Counted from the first letter of the stretch, positions 7,320 to 14,903 are shown. The stretch is DNA of 18,152 bases from Lachnospiraceae bacterium UBA4381 (GCA_002391105.1 DGRT01000154.1:1-18152); one strand, 5' to 3'. Program-made: numbers and translations. Notes: generated by a model not told the origin, from the letters alone.

Positions 7320-7438
7320 AATCTATTGTTATATATTGCAAATATTTATCATTATCCCGGCTAAAAGCATTTTTTAGAGCATATAACTTTTCTTATTAAG
7401 AAGTCCTTTAAGAAAACTTAGATAATTAGACTCACCGG

Positions 7439-9115
7439 CTACTCTTCACTACTGTCTTCTTCCTGATATTCTCCACTTATATACTGTTCCAGCAGATTCT
7501 TATTTGCTTCTATATCAGGTACCAGAACAGACATACCATTTATAGTATCTCCGTAATATGTTCCATCTGCCGGAATACGGTAGCTGTTCATGTTACCACC
7601 TGTTATTATTCCCATGCCAACTCTAAGCATACCCATAGTCTTCATATCAGTAGTGATGCTAGGAGCTGCTGTGGTTGCAAGTTTATATCCACTAAGAAGA
7701 TGGCCATGTTTGATACGGCTGATTGCCGCAGAGATAACATTTCTCTGTCTCTGAGTTCTGTCCCAGTCCGAATTACCTACATACCTCATACGGGAATAGC
7801 AAAGAATCTGACTAGGTGTAAGGGTATTTACCCCCTCCTTTAGATCCCACTCTTCGTCTGATATATCATTATTGGAACCAAGACCTGGATTCTCATTCAT
7901 ATACTGGGCTTCCTCAGCAGTAAGCTCTATATCCAGCTCTCCGAGTGCCGTCATAGCTTCCAGAAAACCTTCAAAGTCAACCATTGCATTTCCATCTATT
8001 CTTACATTGAAATTCTCTTCAATAGTCTGATCCAGAAGATCGATACCACCGAGTGCATAGGCAGCATTTATACGGTTTCCTCCATATCCGGGAATAGTTA
8101 CATATGTGTCTCTCATAATCGACGTCATGCTTACAACATTTTTCTTCTGGTTAATGGACATAAGTATCATAGTATCTGAACGCTGATTCTCCTGTCCCTC
8201 TCTTGCATCCTGACCTATGAGAAGAATATTCACCACAGAATGTGTCATCGAATCTGCTCTTTTAGAGACCTCTGTATCAATATGATTGAACCTTCTGGTT
8301 ATATTTACAACTACTGCACCAAGAATAATAAACAGAATAAGAATGATAATAAACAGTCTGAAGAAGAACCTCCTGACAGGATGCTTCTTTCTCTTCATCC
8401 TTTTTTCTTCTTGTTTTCTTATCTTCTCCCGCCTTTCGTTCTCATCTCTTATCTCAGCTCTGATACGGGCATCTTCCCTTGCACGTTCCTTTTTATCCTG
8501 CCTCTTTGCATTTCTTTCTTCTTTTTCTCGGCTTTTTCTCTCTCTGGCTTCTTCCATTTCTCTTCTGTCCAGTTCTTCGTAGTCATCATCATAATCATCA
8601 GAATATCTGCCGCCACGTTCTGAACCTTCGTCATAATATTCGTCATAATATTCGTCGTAAGCCTCTTCATATGTATTTTCAAAATCCTCATCACTGATTA
8701 GCTGGTCAGGATCATATGCTCTTTTCCGTGGAACGTAAGGCTCCGGTACTGCCTTCCTTCTTCTCATATCAGGTTCCGGTACTGCCTTTCTACCTCTCAT
8801 ATCAGGTTCCGACGCAGCTTTTCTTCTTCTCATATCAGATTCTGATTCAATATTTCTTCCCCTCATATCATACTCCGGATTTCTTTGTCTTGGTTGAGCA
8901 CTGTTATCTACTCTGTTAACACCGCGAGTACCTCCCAAGGGATTCTGAATAAAGGCAGAATCCAGATCCGGGTTGTAGCCCTCCGGAGTTGACATAACAT
9001 CTTCCGAATAATCATAGTCATCGAAAGCAGAGTCATGCGTATATCCGGCAGAATCAGTAAATTCTGTTCTTCCGGTATATCCATCAAACTCATCATAATC
9101 ATCATATCTACTCAT
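7439..9115 (-). CDS. LytR-CpsA-Psr (LCP) cell-wall glycopolymer ligase with long repetitive cytoplasmic tail
   Basis: LCP enzymes transfer glycopolymers such as teichoic acid or capsule from a lipid carrier to peptidoglycan on the outer face of the membrane. Residues 1-249 are cytoplasmic and of low complexity: Asp/Tyr-rich N-terminus, four 11-residue repeats DMR[G/R]R.. (83-126), an acidic Tyr-rich stretch DEYYDEYYDE (about 150-182), then a highly charged probable coiled coil (183-245). One membrane helix spans 250-271. The LCP domain (292-475) has D303, R312/D314 (QRSDT), R335-D336 (IMRDTYV), NRINAAYALGG (347-357) and the R442..R458 region SRMR..DWDRTQRQR. The domain is intact; the 249-residue tail is far longer than the usual 10-80. 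AAGGAG sits 10 nt before the ATG. No glycosyltransferase genes are adjacent, so the polymer is unknown. Confidence 0.93.
   Translation of the reverse strand: MSRYDDYDEFDGYTGRTEFTDSAGYTHDSAFDDYDYSEDVMSTPEGYNPDLDSAFIQNPLGGTRGVNRVDNSAQPRQRNPEYDMRGRNIESESDMRRRKAASEPDMRGRKAVPEPDMRRRKAVPEPYVPRKRAYDPDQLISDEDFENTYEEAYDEYYDEYYDEGSERGGRYSDDYDDDYEELDRREMEEARERKSREKEERNAKRQDKKERAREDARIRAEIRDENERREKIRKQEEKRMKRKKHPVRRFFFRLFIIILILFIILGAVVVNITRRFNHIDTEVSKRADSMTHSVVNILLIGQDAREGQENQRSDTMILMSINQKKNVVSMTSIMRDTYVTIPGYGGNRINAAYALGGIDLLDQTIEENFNVRIDGNAMVDFEGFLEAMTALGELDIELTAEEAQYMNENPGLGSNNDISDEEWDLKEGVNTLTPSQILCYSRMRYVGNSDWDRTQRQRNVISAAISRIKHGHLLSGYKLATTAAPSITTDMKTMGMLRVGMGIITGGNMNSYRIPADGTYYGDTINGMSVLVPDIEANKNLLEQYISGEYQEEDSSEE
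8738..8869 (-). repeat. Four 33-bp in-frame tandem repeats in the LCP gene
   Basis: Four consecutive 33-bp units encode DMRGRNIESES, DMRRRKAASEP, DMRGRKAVPEP and DMRRRKAVPEP. The two units nearest the membrane side are most alike in DNA and protein and the distal ones have drifted. The unit keeps the reading frame, so copy number could vary between strains. Confidence 0.85.
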
Positions 9116-9180
9116 TTAACAATCTATCTCCTTACATATAAGTACTTGCAGCTAATTCCATTTACAGGCTTAATATCATT

Positions 9181-9210
9181 TAATACCATGTGCAGGTATT
9201 ACAAGATACC
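9181..9210 (-). promoter_or_regulatory. Mutually exclusive hairpins upstream of the LCP gene
   Basis: In the dtd-LCP gap (9116-9263) the segment 9195-9201 can pair perfectly (7 bp, TAATACC/GGTATTA) with 9181-9187, or (5 bp, GGTAT/ATACC) with 9206-9210. The two folds exclude each other. No T-tract follows, so this is not a plain attenuator; it could also be a DNA operator. Low confidence. Confidence 0.25.
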
Positions 9211-9263
9211 CTGACACCTATAGCATACGGACTACTCAGTTTTCTTTGGAAACTCTCGCCCAC

Positions 9264-9740
9264 TTATAACTGTGTACTATCCAGATCTATCGTAAATGGA
9301 CCTTCATTTACCAGACTGCATTTCATAGATGCTCCAAAGCTTCCAGTCTCTACTTTAATCTCTATATCCTGAGAAGCATTTTGTTCCTTAGCCCAGTCCC
9401 TGCACCTGTCAACTATATAATCATATAGCTTTTCTGCATGTTCAGGTGAGCCTGCCTTTATAAAAGAAGGTCTGTTACCCTTCTTACAATCTGCATAAAG
9501 TGTGAACTGTGATACCAGTAATAGCGAACCTCCTACGTCAGCAAGTGACAGATTCGTCTTTCCTTCACTATCTGAAAATATTCTCATTCCCAGAAGCTTC
9601 TTTATCATTTTATCAGCAATCTCTTCGTTATCCTCATCACATACACCAATTAAAACAAAAAAGCCCTGGTCTATCGCACCTATTACCTCTCCTTCCACCT
9701 CGACTGAAGCTCCGGATACCCTCTGTATTATAAACTTCAT
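9264..9740 (-). CDS. dtd: D-aminoacyl-tRNA deacylase
   Basis: A cytoplasmic homodimeric proofreading enzyme that hydrolyses D-aminoacyl-tRNA (such as D-Tyr-tRNA) and mischarged glycyl-tRNA-Ala. The 158-residue length is near the family norm (about 145-150). Both signature motifs are present: SQFTLYA (77-83) and the Gly-cisPro motif in NEGPFTI (G147-P148), plus the NRPSF segment at 89-93. The motif's usual Val after Pro is Phe here, a conservative change. AGGAGGT lies 10 nt before the ATG. It precedes the LCP gene on the same strand with a 148-bp gap. Confidence 0.95.
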   Translation of the reverse strand: MKFIIQRVSGASVEVEGEVIGAIDQGFFVLIGVCDEDNEEIADKMIKKLLGMRIFSDSEGKTNLSLADVGGSLLLVSQFTLYADCKKGNRPSFIKAGSPEHAEKLYDYIVDRCRDWAKEQNASQDIEIKVETGSFGASMKCSLVNEGPFTIDLDSTQL

Positions 9741-9787
9741 AGATTATGAAACCTCCTGTCATCATATTATCATCCAACACACAGAAA

Positions 9788-9806
9788 GGGTGTCAAAGTG
9801 ACACCC
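9788..9806 (-). terminator. Hairpin between the HD-GYP gene and dtd
   Basis: GGGTGTCA-AAG-TGACACCC is a perfect 8-bp inverted repeat with a 3-nt loop. Read on the minus strand it is followed by TTTCTG, a short U-run, so it may end the HD-GYP transcript. It lies about 48 bp upstream of the dtd start codon and could alternatively act in the dtd leader. Confidence 0.45.
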
Positions 9807-9860
9807 CGTCTTTATTTGCATGCTAAATATTTCTCTTTCCTGATATTACTGCCTTATCTG

Positions 9861-9980
9861 TAAGTCGTTATTCCACTGCATCTTCTGAATAAAGCCTATC
9901 AATAAGCCGTTATTCCACCGCTTCTTCTGAATAAAGCCTATCAATAAGTCGTTATTCCACTGCATCTTCTGAATAAAGCC
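9861..9980 (-). repeat. 42-bp tandem repeats copying the 3' end of the HD-GYP gene with its stop codon
   Basis: Three units: 9861-9902, 9903-9944 and 9945-9980 (the last is the real gene end, 36 bp). Unit 1 matches unit 3 at all 36 shared bases; unit 2 differs from unit 1 at three positions. On the minus strand each unit encodes RLYSE[D/E]AVE followed by TAA, and since 42 is a multiple of three all copies stay in the gene's frame, separated by stops. Each copy can also form a TTATTC/GAATAA stem spanning the stop codon. The direct repeat is certain; its cause is probably replication slippage. Confidence 0.9.
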
Positions 9981-11670
9981 GAGCTACCTCAACCAGCTTC
10001 AGCTGTATTACCATTAATGCATCTAATATAGCCGGATCAAAATGAGTTCCCTTTTCCTCCTGCATTATCTGTATAGTTTTTTCAAGTGGATAACCTTCCT
10101 TATACGACCTCTTGGACATAAGTGCATCAAACACATCTGCCACAGCCATGATCCTTGCAGATAACGGAATACTTTCTCCTGATATTCTTTCAGGATACCC
10201 CCTTTTACTGCCATCCCACCATTCATGGTGATAATAAGCAATATCCTCTGCCATTTCAAGATAACTATTATCCTCTGTACTTAGATTGGTATTCTCCAGC
10301 ATCTTTTTACCCATAACAGTATGAGTTTTTATAATTTCAAACTCTTCATCCGTAAGTCGTCCCGGCTTGTTGAGAATGGCATCCGGTATTTTTATCTTGC
10401 CAATATCATGTAGAGATGCAGCTATAGCAAGCGATGAAATATAATCATCTGTAAGAATATCCGTATATTTGCCTTCAGCCCTCAGCTCCAAAGCCAGAAG
10501 CCTGCAATACTCAGAGGTTCTCTTAACATGATAACCAGTAACCGCATCCCTGCTTTCCACAATATCTGCAAGTGTATTAATCAGATTAACCTGCATAACA
10601 GATATCTGCTCCGCCTGGGCTGTAGTCATATCAATATATTCATCAATATCCTTAACAGTCTTTGATAAAGCCTTATAAAGCTCTTCTATCTCATTTCCCG
10701 TTTTAATATCCAGAGACTCTATCTTTCTTACAGATTTATCTCTTCCGGAATTACTATCATAGGCAAACCGCTTCATCTCCTTCGCCATACTGTGAAGCGG
10801 ATTAACTATAGTACTGTCTGCAAGCACCATGGTAAAGGAAACTATACACATGAGAAGTCCCAGAACAGCAGACAGCATCTTACCACTATAAAGAAGTGTT
10901 TCTGTTCTGATATGGGCTATATCATAGGTTCCATCCGGAAAACCTGTTACCTTCGCCTCCATATAGGTCTTATATGATACAAAGAATGCTATGAGTACAA
11001 TCGCCAGACCGGCTATCATAAATCCTACTGAGATCTGAGTACGAAGCGAGCTTCTTCTTTCCATATCTTCCTTGGAAAAATGTCTTCTGATATTCCGTCC
11101 GGAAATAATGTCCAGAGCTTCCCTTACCTTAGCAGGCGTCAGCTTAACAAGAATAAATGCAATAATAATAGATATAAGCTTATCAGGAATCTCAACTGTA
11201 TAATCCCCGATAATCTGAGCTAACAAAACAGGAATCCCTTTATTGTGAATTGCACTAACCACCGGTGATGCCACATTTTCTCCAATAGAAAATGCAAATA
11301 GTATATAGGTCAGCAAAGAACACGGAATACTAAGCAGCAAGTAAAACGGAAGCAGTATGAATATCTTCCTGAACTTATCAAAACAGCCCTTCTCTGCCCC
11401 CATTCCTGCTATAAGAGCAATAAGGACATTTATAGTTCCGTAATAGAAGGTAGATGTATCTGTAATTCCACCAATCATGTTAGTAATAAAACCAACCATC
11501 ATTCCGGGAAATACACCACCTATAGCCGCTATGAATATAGTTCCGATGGAATCAAGATATAAGGGCAATCCAAGAAGAATGGAAGTATCAGATATAATAC
11601 GGTTTATCAGTACTCCCAGAATTATAATACCTATAGTATATAATATGTTTTTTCTTGAAACTGCCTTCAT
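9952..11670 (-). CDS. Membrane HD-GYP c-di-GMP phosphodiesterase
   Basis: A membrane-anchored hydrolase expected to degrade c-di-GMP. The first 180 residues hold five or six hydrophobic helices in a pattern like ECF-transporter S-components (LYLDSIGTIFIAAIGGVFPG, then FITNMIGG). Two further membrane helices (about 213-233 and 265-284) flank a short outside loop; a HAMP-like stretch and coiled coil (285-365) lead to the HD-GYP domain (about 366-560). Metal and signature residues are visible: H381, H421-D422 (SLHDIGK), H450, H481-H482 (HHEWWDGSKRGYP), the GYP triad 491-493 and D512. The ORF opens with GTG at 11679, but ATG 11670 is chosen because AGGGTGA lies just before it; numbering follows that start. 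The domain is intact. Natural signal unknown. Its last codons are duplicated after the stop. Confidence 0.92.
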   Translation of the reverse strand: MKAVSRKNILYTIGIIILGVLINRIISDTSILLGLPLYLDSIGTIFIAAIGGVFPGMMVGFITNMIGGITDTSTFYYGTINVLIALIAGMGAEKGCFDKFRKIFILLPFYLLLSIPCSLLTYILFAFSIGENVASPVVSAIHNKGIPVLLAQIIGDYTVEIPDKLISIIIAFILVKLTPAKVREALDIISGRNIRRHFSKEDMERRSSLRTQISVGFMIAGLAIVLIAFFVSYKTYMEAKVTGFPDGTYDIAHIRTETLLYSGKMLSAVLGLLMCIVSFTMVLADSTIVNPLHSMAKEMKRFAYDSNSGRDKSVRKIESLDIKTGNEIEELYKALSKTVKDIDEYIDMTTAQAEQISVMQVNLINTLADIVESRDAVTGYHVKRTSEYCRLLALELRAEGKYTDILTDDYISSLAIAASLHDIGKIKIPDAILNKPGRLTDEEFEIIKTHTVMGKKMLENTNLSTEDNSYLEMAEDIAYYHHEWWDGSKRGYPERISGESIPLSARIMAVADVFDALMSKRSYKEGYPLEKTIQIMQEEKGTHFDPAILDALMVIQLKLVEVARLYSEDAVE

Positions 11671-11830
11671 CCAATTCACCCTGAAAGATTATGTTTATTC
11701 GGACTCTATAACTATAATTATCAGAACTCTGTATCAAACACTTTCGAAATAACCAGCATAATGTCAGTCAATCTTTAAAATGAACCATTTAGTATTTTAT
11801 CACATTTTTTCTATAATTTGTACTGTTGAT

Positions 11831-11930
11831 TATCTATTCTGTGGCTGTACATAATTATCTATTCTGTGGATGTACATGGTTATCTGTTCTGTGGCTGTAC
11901 ATGATAATCTATTTCATAACCGTATTTCAG
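11831..11930. repeat. 25-bp tandem repeats in the pncC/HD-GYP gap
   Basis: Units at 11831-11855, 11856-11880 and 11881-11905 share TATCT[A/G]TTCTGTGG followed by [C/A]TGTACAT, 21 or more of 25 bases alike; 11906-11930 looks like a fourth, badly decayed unit. Each of the first three holds the palindrome TGTACA, spaced 25 bp. The 331-bp gap 11680-12010 otherwise has only the pncC terminator and AT-rich sequence; I see no convincing ORF. 25 is not a multiple of three, so this is noncoding. Whether it is an operator array or a slippage product is unknown. Confidence 0.85.
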
Positions 11931-11946
11931 TACAGATGCAGATAAT

Positions 11947-11981
11947 AAAAAAAGGATGCCACCTATACATAGATGACATCC
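11947..11981 (-). terminator. Rho-independent terminator of pncC
   Basis: On the minus strand a 12-bp stem (11970-11981 pairing with 11954-11965, two G-U pairs) with a TGTA loop is followed by seven T. It sits 30 bp after the pncC stop and separates pncC from the HD-GYP gene. Confidence 0.9.
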
Positions 11982-12010
11982 CCAAAAAGAAAGGAGACAA
12001 AAACAACCTA

Positions 12011-12499
12011 TCAATCATTATTAAGTAATTCACAAAGCTTTTCATATATAAAAGAAACACTTTGCTCTCTGACTATATTTCTGCCTGGATTTCCGAACTG
12101 CTGCGTATAGCTATATACGTCACCATTAATGTATATTCCGAAGCATACCATCCCAATCGGCTTCCCCGGTGTTGCTCCAGTCGGTCCGGCTATACCTGTG
12201 ATACCTACTCCGACCTCAGCACCCATAGCAAGTGCTGCTCCTTCAGCCATCTCTTTTGCAACCTCTTCACTGACCACACCAACCGCATCTATAGTTTCCT
12301 GCTTTACACCAAGATACTTTACCTTAGCCTCATCTGCATAGGTAACAAAGCTGACATCCAGAACACTTGATGCACTGGGAACATTCACCAGCTTAGCAGC
12401 AGCCATACCTGCGGTACATGATTCGGAAAATGTTATATGATACCCTTTCTGCATCAGATACTCTACTAATTTATACTCAAGGTTATTTGAATCCATCAT
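12011..12499 (-). CDS. pncC: Nicotinamide-nucleotide amidohydrolase (CinA C-terminal type)
   Basis: PncC removes ammonia from nicotinamide mononucleotide, recycling the NMN released by bacterial DNA ligase back to NAD synthesis. The 162-residue protein is the stand-alone CinA C-terminal domain: nucleophile serine S27 in ESCTAGM, the FVTYADEAK segment (51-59), and TGIAGPTGATPGKPIG (101-116). The normal 'PTGGTP' reads PTGATP, a mild variant. The long ORF begins at 12511, but there is no ribosome site there; GGGAG lies 5 nt before ATG 12499 and 8 nt before ATG 12496, so one of those is the start. It has its own terminator and lies after a 252-bp gap filled with tandem repeats. Confidence 0.92.
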   Translation of the reverse strand: MMDSNNLEYKLVEYLMQKGYHITFSESCTAGMAAAKLVNVPSASSVLDVSFVTYADEAKVKYLGVKQETIDAVGVVSEEVAKEMAEGAALAMGAEVGVGITGIAGPTGATPGKPIGMVCFGIYINGDVYSYTQQFGNPGRNIVREQSVSFIYEKLCELLNND

Positions 12500-12560
12500 A
12501 CAATCTCCCATATCTATATATCTATATATTTATATATCGTTTTTAAAGTCATAAAAGAGG

Positions 12561-12779
12561 TATATCTCAACTGGATCGCATAGTCACCGAAAGACGGACT
12601 TCCGGAGTTATACCTCAACCACATCTTCGTCATCGAAAGACGGGCTTTCGGAGATATACCTCAACCACATCTTAGTCACCGAAAGACGGGCTTCCGGAGA
12701 TATACCTCAACCACATCTTAGTCATCAAAAGATGTGCTTCTGGAGTTATACCTCAACCACATCTTAGTCATCGAGAAGA
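12561..12779 (-). repeat. 46-bp tandem repeats copying the 3' end of the sigma gene
   Basis: Units: 12561-12608 (48 bp, diverged), 12609-12654, 12655-12700, 12701-12746 (46 bp each) and 12747-12779 (33 bp, lacking the hairpin part and holding the real sigma stop codon at 12764-12766). Each complete unit contains a small stem-loop of the form CCGAAAG-5nt-CTTCCGG or a variant. The period is not a multiple of three, so the copies after the stop are noncoding. They fill the 252-bp gap between the sigma gene and pncC, in the 3' untranslated part of the sigma mRNA. Confidence 0.9.
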
Positions 12780-14029
12780 TATACCTCAAGTACATTCCTC
12801 ATCCATGGAGTATTCTTGATTCTCCTGAATGCCTGCTCCTCTACCTGTCTTATCCTCTCACGACAGACACCAAACTGCTTACCTATATCCTCAAGCGTCA
12901 TAGTGTCTTCACCCATAAGACCATAGTGATGCTTAAGAATATATGCCTGTCTGCCTGTCAGATGATCCATAACCTTATTGATACTGTTCATCAGATCAGT
13001 TCTGGTTATAGAATCCTCAGGTCTTACAGCAGTACTGTCCTCAATCATCTCCATAAGAGAAGTTGACTCATCTTCATCTATTGTTGCATCAAGCGAACAT
13101 GCATCCACATTATAGCTTCGCAGCTTACGAACTTCCTTAAGACTTAAATCAAAATGCTCTGCTATCATTTCATCTGTAGGATGCTTTCCAGTCTCTACAA
13201 AGACTTCGTTGATATACTTATTAAATTTTCTAAGCATTTCGTGCTTATGCACCGGAAGCTTAATCACAGTGACACTCTTATCCCTAAACCTGGTCATCGA
13301 CTGCTTTATCCACCAGGTAGCGTAGGTTGAGAATTTGAAGCCCTTAGTTACATCAAACTTTTCAGCCGCTATGATAAGTCCTTCATTACCCGCCTGAATA
13401 AGATCCATCTTTGCAATCCTATAGATACGGGAATACTTATTAGCAAGCATATAAACCAGTCTCAAATTACCCTCCACCAGAGAGTTTCTAGCCTCAAGTC
13501 CTTCTCTTATCACTGTCTCAAGCTCAGATACTGTCTCTGCACTAATTTCTGATATTTCATTTTCAGAGAGGCTCTCCTTTGCAACAGCTGCAGCAAGAAC
13601 CTTTTCGCCAAGAGACTTCTCTTCAGCCTCAGTAAGAAGCTTAATGCTTCTCATATCAGCCGCATACTGCTTCTCAATATTAATCAGGTCAGAACAGTAT
13701 TCTTCTTTTGTGTCAGCTTTATCTGTCCTTACCTTTGAACCGGAATCCGCTCTCTCTCTGTTTTCTCTTTCCATATAATCAGTATCATAGTAATCGTCAT
13801 ACTTATCTGAATCTTCATAATCATCTGAATCTTCATAATCATCAGATTCCCCCGAATCCTCTGATGTATCTTCTTCATCATCTGTTTCATCTTCATATAC
13901 TTCAAGTCCTTCAAGTTCTTCCATTATCTCGTGAAGTTCCTCTAAATTAGGCTCTTCTATTACAGAATCTGATGAAGAATGAGCATTGTTACAGGTTGCA
14001 ATAGTACGAGTAGAATTATTGTTCTTCAT
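12764..14029 (-). CDS. Sigma-70 family factor, RpoD-like group 2, with acidic N-terminal extension
   Basis: A sigma factor that directs RNA polymerase to promoters. Residues 1-125 are not sigma-like: a strongly acidic, Asp/Glu/Ser/Tyr-rich tail (about 25-90) containing an 18-bp perfect tandem DNA repeat (13805-13840). Then come region 1.2 (about 130-146), region 2 (180-255, with FSTYATWW and WWIKQSMTR), region 3 (265-310) and region 4 with helix-turn-helix TLEDIGKQFGVCRERIRQ (378-395). Residues that in E. coli RpoD read the -12 base (Q243, T246), the extended -10 (H261, E264) and the -35 (RERIR) are kept, so its promoters should resemble normal TTGACA/TATAAT ones. The sequence between is diverged from primary RpoD. 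ATG 14029 follows GGAGG at 8 nt; the ORF's upstream TTG overlaps that site. The gene's 3' end is repeated downstream. Confidence 0.92.
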   Translation of the reverse strand: MKNNNSTRTIATCNNAHSSSDSVIEEPNLEELHEIMEELEGLEVYEDETDDEEDTSEDSGESDDYEDSDDYEDSDKYDDYYDTDYMERENRERADSGSKVRTDKADTKEEYCSDLINIEKQYAADMRSIKLLTEAEEKSLGEKVLAAAVAKESLSENEISEISAETVSELETVIREGLEARNSLVEGNLRLVYMLANKYSRIYRIAKMDLIQAGNEGLIIAAEKFDVTKGFKFSTYATWWIKQSMTRFRDKSVTVIKLPVHKHEMLRKFNKYINEVFVETGKHPTDEMIAEHFDLSLKEVRKLRSYNVDACSLDATIDEDESTSLMEMIEDSTAVRPEDSITRTDLMNSINKVMDHLTGRQAYILKHHYGLMGEDTMTLEDIGKQFGVCRERIRQVEEQAFRRIKNTPWMRNVLEVYLLDD

Positions 14030-14147
14030 AATGTTAACCTCCAAACATTTAAACAGGAAAATTCACCACGGTATCATTTACAAAAAACAGTATAACGCTC
14101 TATTAAATTAAAATCACTGACCTGGTAGGCTAATTTAATAAATCTTT

Positions 14148-14903
14148 TTATAAGAACTCTATACCTACCATAGTAAGCCCGCAAGCAGGTGCAGTTTCAC
14201 CGGCAGCGGCTCTGTTGCCTGATTCCAGGCTGATACTTACATCCTCTACCTCTTTTAAGCCTGAGCCTACAGCAAGCAGGGTGCCCGCAATTATTCTGAC
14301 CATATTATATAGAAACCCGGAGCCCTTTACTCTTATCGTAATGAGCCTTCCGGATTCATTCTCCGGATGCTCTTCCAATATATCTATACTATAGATAGTC
14401 CTGACAGTTGTACTCGCCTGATATCCGGCAGCGGCAAAGGCAGCAAAGTCATGTTCTCCAACCAGCAACGCCGCCGCTTCCTTCATCTTTGCTATGTCAA
14501 GCTTTCTATAGGTAAAATGTGTATATCTTCTTCTGACAGGACTGGGAAATGCAGCATTCCATATCCTGTACTCATAGGTCTTCCTGCTGTCAGTATGTCT
14601 CGGATGAAAATCCTCTGCCACCTGAACCGATTCCCATACCCTTATATCCTGAGGAAGAGAATTATTCATTACATAGCATAGCTTTTCCGGAGGAATCCTG
14701 GACTCAGGAACATCAAACACGCATACATTTCCGAGAGAATGTACACCTGCATCTGTACGGGAAGCACCTATAACCTTTATATCATTTTTATAAATATCAC
14801 TAAGAACCTTATTCAGTTCTCCTTCAATGGTTTTCTCCTCCGGCTGATACTGCCATCCGCAGTAATCAGTACCATCGTATGAGACCCTAAGCATTATCCT
14901 CAT
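14148..14903 (-). CDS. truA: tRNA pseudouridine(38-40) synthase
   Basis: TruA converts uridines 38-40 of the tRNA anticodon arm to pseudouridine. The 251-residue protein is of normal length; the catalytic aspartate is D51 in RTDAGVHS (49-56), preceded by YDGTDYCGWQYQP (9-21), and the C-terminal half has the usual KGSGFLYNMVRIIAGTL segment. GAGG lies 5 nt before ATG 14903. It follows ecfT, with a terminator hairpin between them, which is the usual gene order in clostridia; however rplM-rpsI, the usual next genes, are absent here and a sigma gene follows instead (118-bp gap, with a possible -10 TATACT for it). Confidence 0.97.
   Translation of the reverse strand: MRIMLRVSYDGTDYCGWQYQPEEKTIEGELNKVLSDIYKNDIKVIGASRTDAGVHSLGNVCVFDVPESRIPPEKLCYVMNNSLPQDIRVWESVQVAEDFHPRHTDSRKTYEYRIWNAAFPSPVRRRYTHFTYRKLDIAKMKEAAALLVGEHDFAAFAAAGYQASTTVRTIYSIDILEEHPENESGRLITIRVKGSGFLYNMVRIIAGTLLAVGSGLKEVEDVSISLESGNRAAAGETAPACGLTMVGIEFL

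Noticed and set aside
7340..7438. Terminator after the LCP gene
   Set aside because: Only weak, mismatched AT-rich stems (GCT..AAAA/TTTT..AGC near 7360-7382) without a T-tract; not strong enough to report as a feature.
8240..8697. Several plus-strand frames with Phe/Leu/Ser-rich, membrane-like translations
   Set aside because: They are the complement of the charged Lys/Glu/Arg coiled-coil region of the LCP gene; hydrophobicity is a by-product of the codon bias.
12561..12779. CRISPR array
   Set aside because: The units are directly adjacent with no unique spacers, the units themselves diverge, and no cas gene is present. The same holds for the 25-bp and 42-bp arrays.
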